From: an uncultured Ruminococcus sp.
GTDB taxonomy: Bacteria; Bacillota; Clostridia; Oscillospirales; Ruminococcaceae
Reading direction: 5' to 3'
NCBI GenBank assembly: GCA_900550695.1
Contig: URTF01000048.1
Location: 1 to 16,095 of the forward strand
DNA length: 16,095 bases
The translations under genes were made by a program, and so were the position numbers. Positions 13,861 to 16,095 of this stretch are shown piece by piece. The notes beneath the pieces are model-generated. The model ran no database searches and was not told the origin of the DNA. It was given only the letters and a program-made list of their open reading frames with translations. The stretch's first letter is position 1, and each line of letters begins with the position of its first letter.

Positions 13861-13895
13861 CTTTAGTTGGCTTCGCATCGCTGCACTTTGTTTTT

Positions 13896-14369
13896 TTATT
13901 CCTCGATATAAACCTTAGCCATTACCTGCGGTGTTGTCGGCATATCACGGAAGTCGGTTTCAACTCCTGCGATCTCGTCGATAACGTCAAGTCCCTCAAC
14001 TACCTTTCCGAATGCAGCATAGTCGCCGTCAAGGTGCGATGCGTCCTTATGCATAATGAAGAACTGTGAGCTTGCGCTGTCCTTCATCATTGAACGTGCC
14101 ATTGAGATAACGCCTCTTGTATGCTTGAGGTCATTCTTCACGCCGTTTGATGCAAACTCGCCCTTGATCTTCTCCTTTGAGCCGCCCATTCCCGTACCCT
14201 CGGGGTCGCCGCCCTGGATCATAAAGCCGGGGATAACTCTGTGGAATGTAAGACCGTCATAAAAGCCCTCTTTTACGAGCTTTTCAAAGTTTGCAACTGT
14301 GATAGGTGCTTTATCGGGATAAAGCTCTATCTTCATCTTTTTGCCGTTTTCCATTTCGATTACTACCAT
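13896..14369 (-). CDS. cyclophilin-type peptidyl-prolyl cis-trans isomerase
   Basis: This 157-residue cytosolic enzyme interconverts cis and trans Xaa-Pro bonds and assists protein folding. The cyclophilin core is clear: FHRVIPGFMIQGGD (42-55, with catalytic Arg44), SSQFFIM (100-106) and LDGDYAAFGKV (113-123). There is no signal peptide or extra domain, so it is the minimal bacterial form. The ATG at 14369 is chosen because GGAGG (14378-14382 complement) lies 8 nt upstream; an in-frame TTG at 14384 overlaps that site. It follows galT by 17 nt on the same strand and has no promoter of its own visible, so it is probably co-transcribed with galT. The functional link between the two is not obvious. 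Confidence 0.95.
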   Translation of the reverse strand: MVVIEMENGKKMKIELYPDKAPITVANFEKLVKEGFYDGLTFHRVIPGFMIQGGDPEGTGMGGSKEKIKGEFASNGVKNDLKHTRGVISMARSMMKDSASSQFFIMHKDASHLDGDYAAFGKVVEGLDVIDEIAGVETDFRDMPTTPQVMAKVYIEE

Positions 14370-14386
14370 TTTATTTTCCTCCAAAA

Positions 14387-15901
14387 TTATTTATTATTAA
14401 CATATTCAACAAATCTGTTGAAGCCTGCGATGCCCTTTTCGTCACGCTTGTAAACACCTGCGTGTTCAAGGACCTTCGCAAACACCTTGCCTATCTCCTG
14501 CTTGATGATATCATCGACATTTTCGGGAGTGATATCATACTTAGGAGCGAACTCCTCTGCCCAGTCTGCGTGTTTTTCGAGGACGGGGTCAGCACGCACT
14601 GCGCTTACGCCCTTATTGATAAGAGTATCTGCGAGCTTTTCCATTTCGCCTTTAAGACGTGCGGGAAGAACGGCAAGTCCCATTACTTCGATAAGACCGA
14701 TATTCTCCTTTTTGATATGGTGAAGCTCTGCGTGTGGGTGGTAAACGCCGAGCGGACACTCGTCCGTTGTGATATTGTTGCGGAGAACGAGGTCAAGCTC
14801 AAAGTCATTGCCCCTCTTTCTTGCAATAGGCGTGATAGTGTTGTGCGGAACTCCGTCCGTTTCGGCAAAGATGAACGAATCTTCGTCGGTATAGCCTCTC
14901 CATGCGGTTAGGATCTTATCGCCAAGCTCAACAAGGCGCTCATAATCACGACAGGAAATTCTGATAACGGACATCGGCCACTTTACTCTGCCTGCCTTAA
15001 CGTACTCAAAGCCTTTGAAGTGAAGCTCTTCCTCGATAGGTGCTTTCTCCATTGCAAAGGTGTAATGTCCGCCCTGAAAATGCTCGTGAGTAAGTATTGA
15101 ACCGCCGACTATCGGGAGATCGGCGTTTGAGCCTACAAAATAGTGCGGGAACTGCTCAACGAAGTCAAAAAGCTTCGCAAAAGCGTCACGGTCTATCTTC
15201 ATCGGCGTGTGCATACAATTGAGGACGATGCAATGCTCATTATAGTAAACGTAAGGCGAATACTGGAGCGCCCAGCGGTCGCCGTTTATCTTTATCGGGA
15301 TAATGCGGTGGTTTTCACGGGCCGGGTGATTTACTCTGCCTGCGTAGCCGACATTTTCCTCGCAGAGCTGGCACTTCGGATAGGAGCTTTGCTTTGCATT
15401 GAGTGCGGCTGCGATAGCTTTCGGGTCTTTTTCGGGCTTGGAAAGGTTGATGGTAACATCGAGTGTGCCGTATTCGGTCTCGGTCGTCCATTTTACGTCC
15501 TTTTTGATGCGGTAGCGGCGGATATAGTCGGTATCGCAGCTGAATTTATAGTAAAAATCGGTCGCAGCCTGCGGTGATTTCTCACGGTAAGTTCTGCGGA
15601 ACTTCTCGATAACTTCGGACGGGCGTGGCGTAAGACAGCCCATTATCTCGGTATCGAAAAGGTCACGGTAAACGATGCTGTCCTCGATGATGCCCTTTTC
15701 AACGGCGTAATCAAGGATATCCGCAAGTACGGGTTCAATCTCAACATCGCAGTAATTCTCATCGGGCGGGTCATACTCGTCCAGACCGAGCTTGTGGATA
15801 AGCATATTTGCTGTGTAAATCCTGTCCTCGGCTGTGATAAGGTTATTTTCAAGTCCGTAGCATATAAGCTTGCGGACGGCTGTATGGATATTATCTGACA
15901 T
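14387..15901 (-). CDS. galT: UDP-glucose--hexose-1-phosphate uridylyltransferase (Firmicutes type)
   Basis: This 504-residue enzyme transfers UMP from UDP-glucose to galactose-1-phosphate in the Leloir pathway. It is the long Firmicutes form, about 150 residues longer than the E. coli protein. The N-terminal helical part (1-170) is followed by CQLCEENVGYAGR (about 177-189), the nucleotide-binding region, THEHFQGG (271-278) with the candidate nucleophilic His, and a C-terminal half with YHPHAELHHIKKENIGLIEVMG. The ATG at 15901 has GGAGG 8 nt upstream; an in-frame ATG five codons earlier overlaps the Shine-Dalgarno site. A promoter lies at 15937-15965. galK and galE are not in the window. It could process galactose released by the GH59 enzyme, but the two are 5 kb apart and on opposite strands, so this is only a possible metabolic link. 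Confidence 0.94.
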   Translation of the reverse strand: MSDNIHTAVRKLICYGLENNLITAEDRIYTANMLIHKLGLDEYDPPDENYCDVEIEPVLADILDYAVEKGIIEDSIVYRDLFDTEIMGCLTPRPSEVIEKFRRTYREKSPQAATDFYYKFSCDTDYIRRYRIKKDVKWTTETEYGTLDVTINLSKPEKDPKAIAAALNAKQSSYPKCQLCEENVGYAGRVNHPARENHRIIPIKINGDRWALQYSPYVYYNEHCIVLNCMHTPMKIDRDAFAKLFDFVEQFPHYFVGSNADLPIVGGSILTHEHFQGGHYTFAMEKAPIEEELHFKGFEYVKAGRVKWPMSVIRISCRDYERLVELGDKILTAWRGYTDEDSFIFAETDGVPHNTITPIARKRGNDFELDLVLRNNITTDECPLGVYHPHAELHHIKKENIGLIEVMGLAVLPARLKGEMEKLADTLINKGVSAVRADPVLEKHADWAEEFAPKYDITPENVDDIIKQEIGKVFAKVLEHAGVYKRDEKGIAGFNRFVEYVNNK

Positions 15902-15936
15902 AGCGCAGTCCTCCATTGACGGAAATAGTTATTTAT

Positions 15937-15965
15937 ATTTTACCATAATCCGTGTTCAAATGCAA
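15937..15965 (-). promoter_or_regulatory. promoter of the galT-cyclophilin operon
   Basis: On the minus strand, TTGCAT (15960-15965) and TAAAAT (15937-15942) are separated by 17 nt, about 36 nt upstream of the galT start codon. No operator repeat is evident. Confidence 0.7.
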
Positions 15966-15985
15966 CAATTTTTATAAATTTTTTA

Positions 15986-16095
15986 CTATTTGATAGCAGA
16001 TTCAAGCATCAGCCTGCCGCTCTCGGAAAGAATACCATTGTTATAGGCAGTTTCGATATCCCAAAAAACTTTTTTCTCCGAGGAACGTTCATAGC
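15986..16095 (-). CDS. C-terminal end of an unidentified protein (partial)
   Basis: A minus-strand frame enters from the right edge and ends at TAG (15986-15988). The visible 35 residues begin YERSSEKKVFWDIETAYNNG and end with ESGRLMLESAIK, a plausible helical C terminus with composition like the neighbouring genes. It lies just upstream of galT on the same strand, but the promoter between them and the 85-nt gap suggest separate transcription. No family is recognised from this fragment. No terminator is clear. Confidence 0.6.
   Translation of the reverse strand, partial: YERSSEKKVFWDIETAYNNGILSESGRLMLESAIK

Noticed and set aside
14306..15577. Plus-strand frames of 201 and 144 codons opposite galT and the cyclophilin gene
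   Set aside because: They are shadows of galT and the cyclophilin gene; no Shine-Dalgarno site and biased composition.
15902..15916. Upstream ATG start for galT
   Set aside because: It overlaps the GGAGG that serves the ATG at 15901.
1..16095. CRISPR arrays, tRNA or rRNA genes, insertion sequences
   Set aside because: No regularly spaced repeats, no tRNA or rRNA sequence and no transposase or integrase gene were seen.

Overview
The window reads as DNA from a Gram-positive gut-type anaerobe of the Clostridia. The main part, from about 1.95 kb to the end, looks like a Ruminococcus/Oscillospiraceae genome. Strong Shine-Dalgarno sites (AGGAGG, GGGGG), sigma-A type promoters with 17-nt spacers, TTG starts, a Firmicutes-type LexA box, a YolD-like protein beside a Y-family polymerase, the Firmicutes-type GalT and a YtrA-like GntR/ABC operon all fit this. 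The taxonomic label is an inference from gene types, not from a search.

Layout. (1) Positions 1-~1950 hold an M28 family metallopeptidase and a SAM-dependent methyltransferase whose 3' end is missing. Codon choice (GGA/GGG Gly, AGG Arg) resembles Lachnospiraceae and differs from the rest. (2) Near 1940-1955 the methyltransferase runs abruptly into the 3' end of a convergent CapA-like lipoprotein gene. This is a breakpoint, either an assembly chimera or an illegitimate recombination. (3) Positions 3871-6823 hold a divergent pair: the CapA-like lipoprotein on the minus strand, and an SOS-type operon on the plus strand (LexA box, Y-family polymerase, YolD-like protein, AraC regulator whose start overlaps the YolD stop by 1 nt). 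(4) Positions 6859-9408 hold a promoter, a large GH59 (galactocerebrosidase-like) glycosidase without a signal peptide, and a terminator. (5) Positions 9461-11738 hold an autoregulated GntR (YtrA-type) regulator, an ABC ATPase and an ABC permease, with a promoter carrying an inverted-repeat operator and a terminator. (6) Positions 11780-13450 hold a strong promoter, a 230-nt structured leader that also contains a well-initiated 31-codon ORF, then the magnesium transporter gene mgtE and its terminator. (7) Positions 13451-13895 are a gene-free stretch rich in hairpins. (8) Positions 13896-15965 hold, on the minus strand, galT followed by a cyclophilin-type prolyl isomerase, with a promoter. (9) At the right edge is the C-terminal end of another minus-strand gene.

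How the parts work together. The polymerase and YolD-like protein form a DNA-damage-induced mutagenesis unit. The AraC regulator is placed both inside that operon and directly upstream of the GH59 gene, which it may control. The GntR/ABC unit looks like a self-contained stress or envelope-transport operon. MgtE imports Mg2+; its leader matches no riboswitch class I could recall, M-box included, and is the best candidate here for an undescribed regulatory system.
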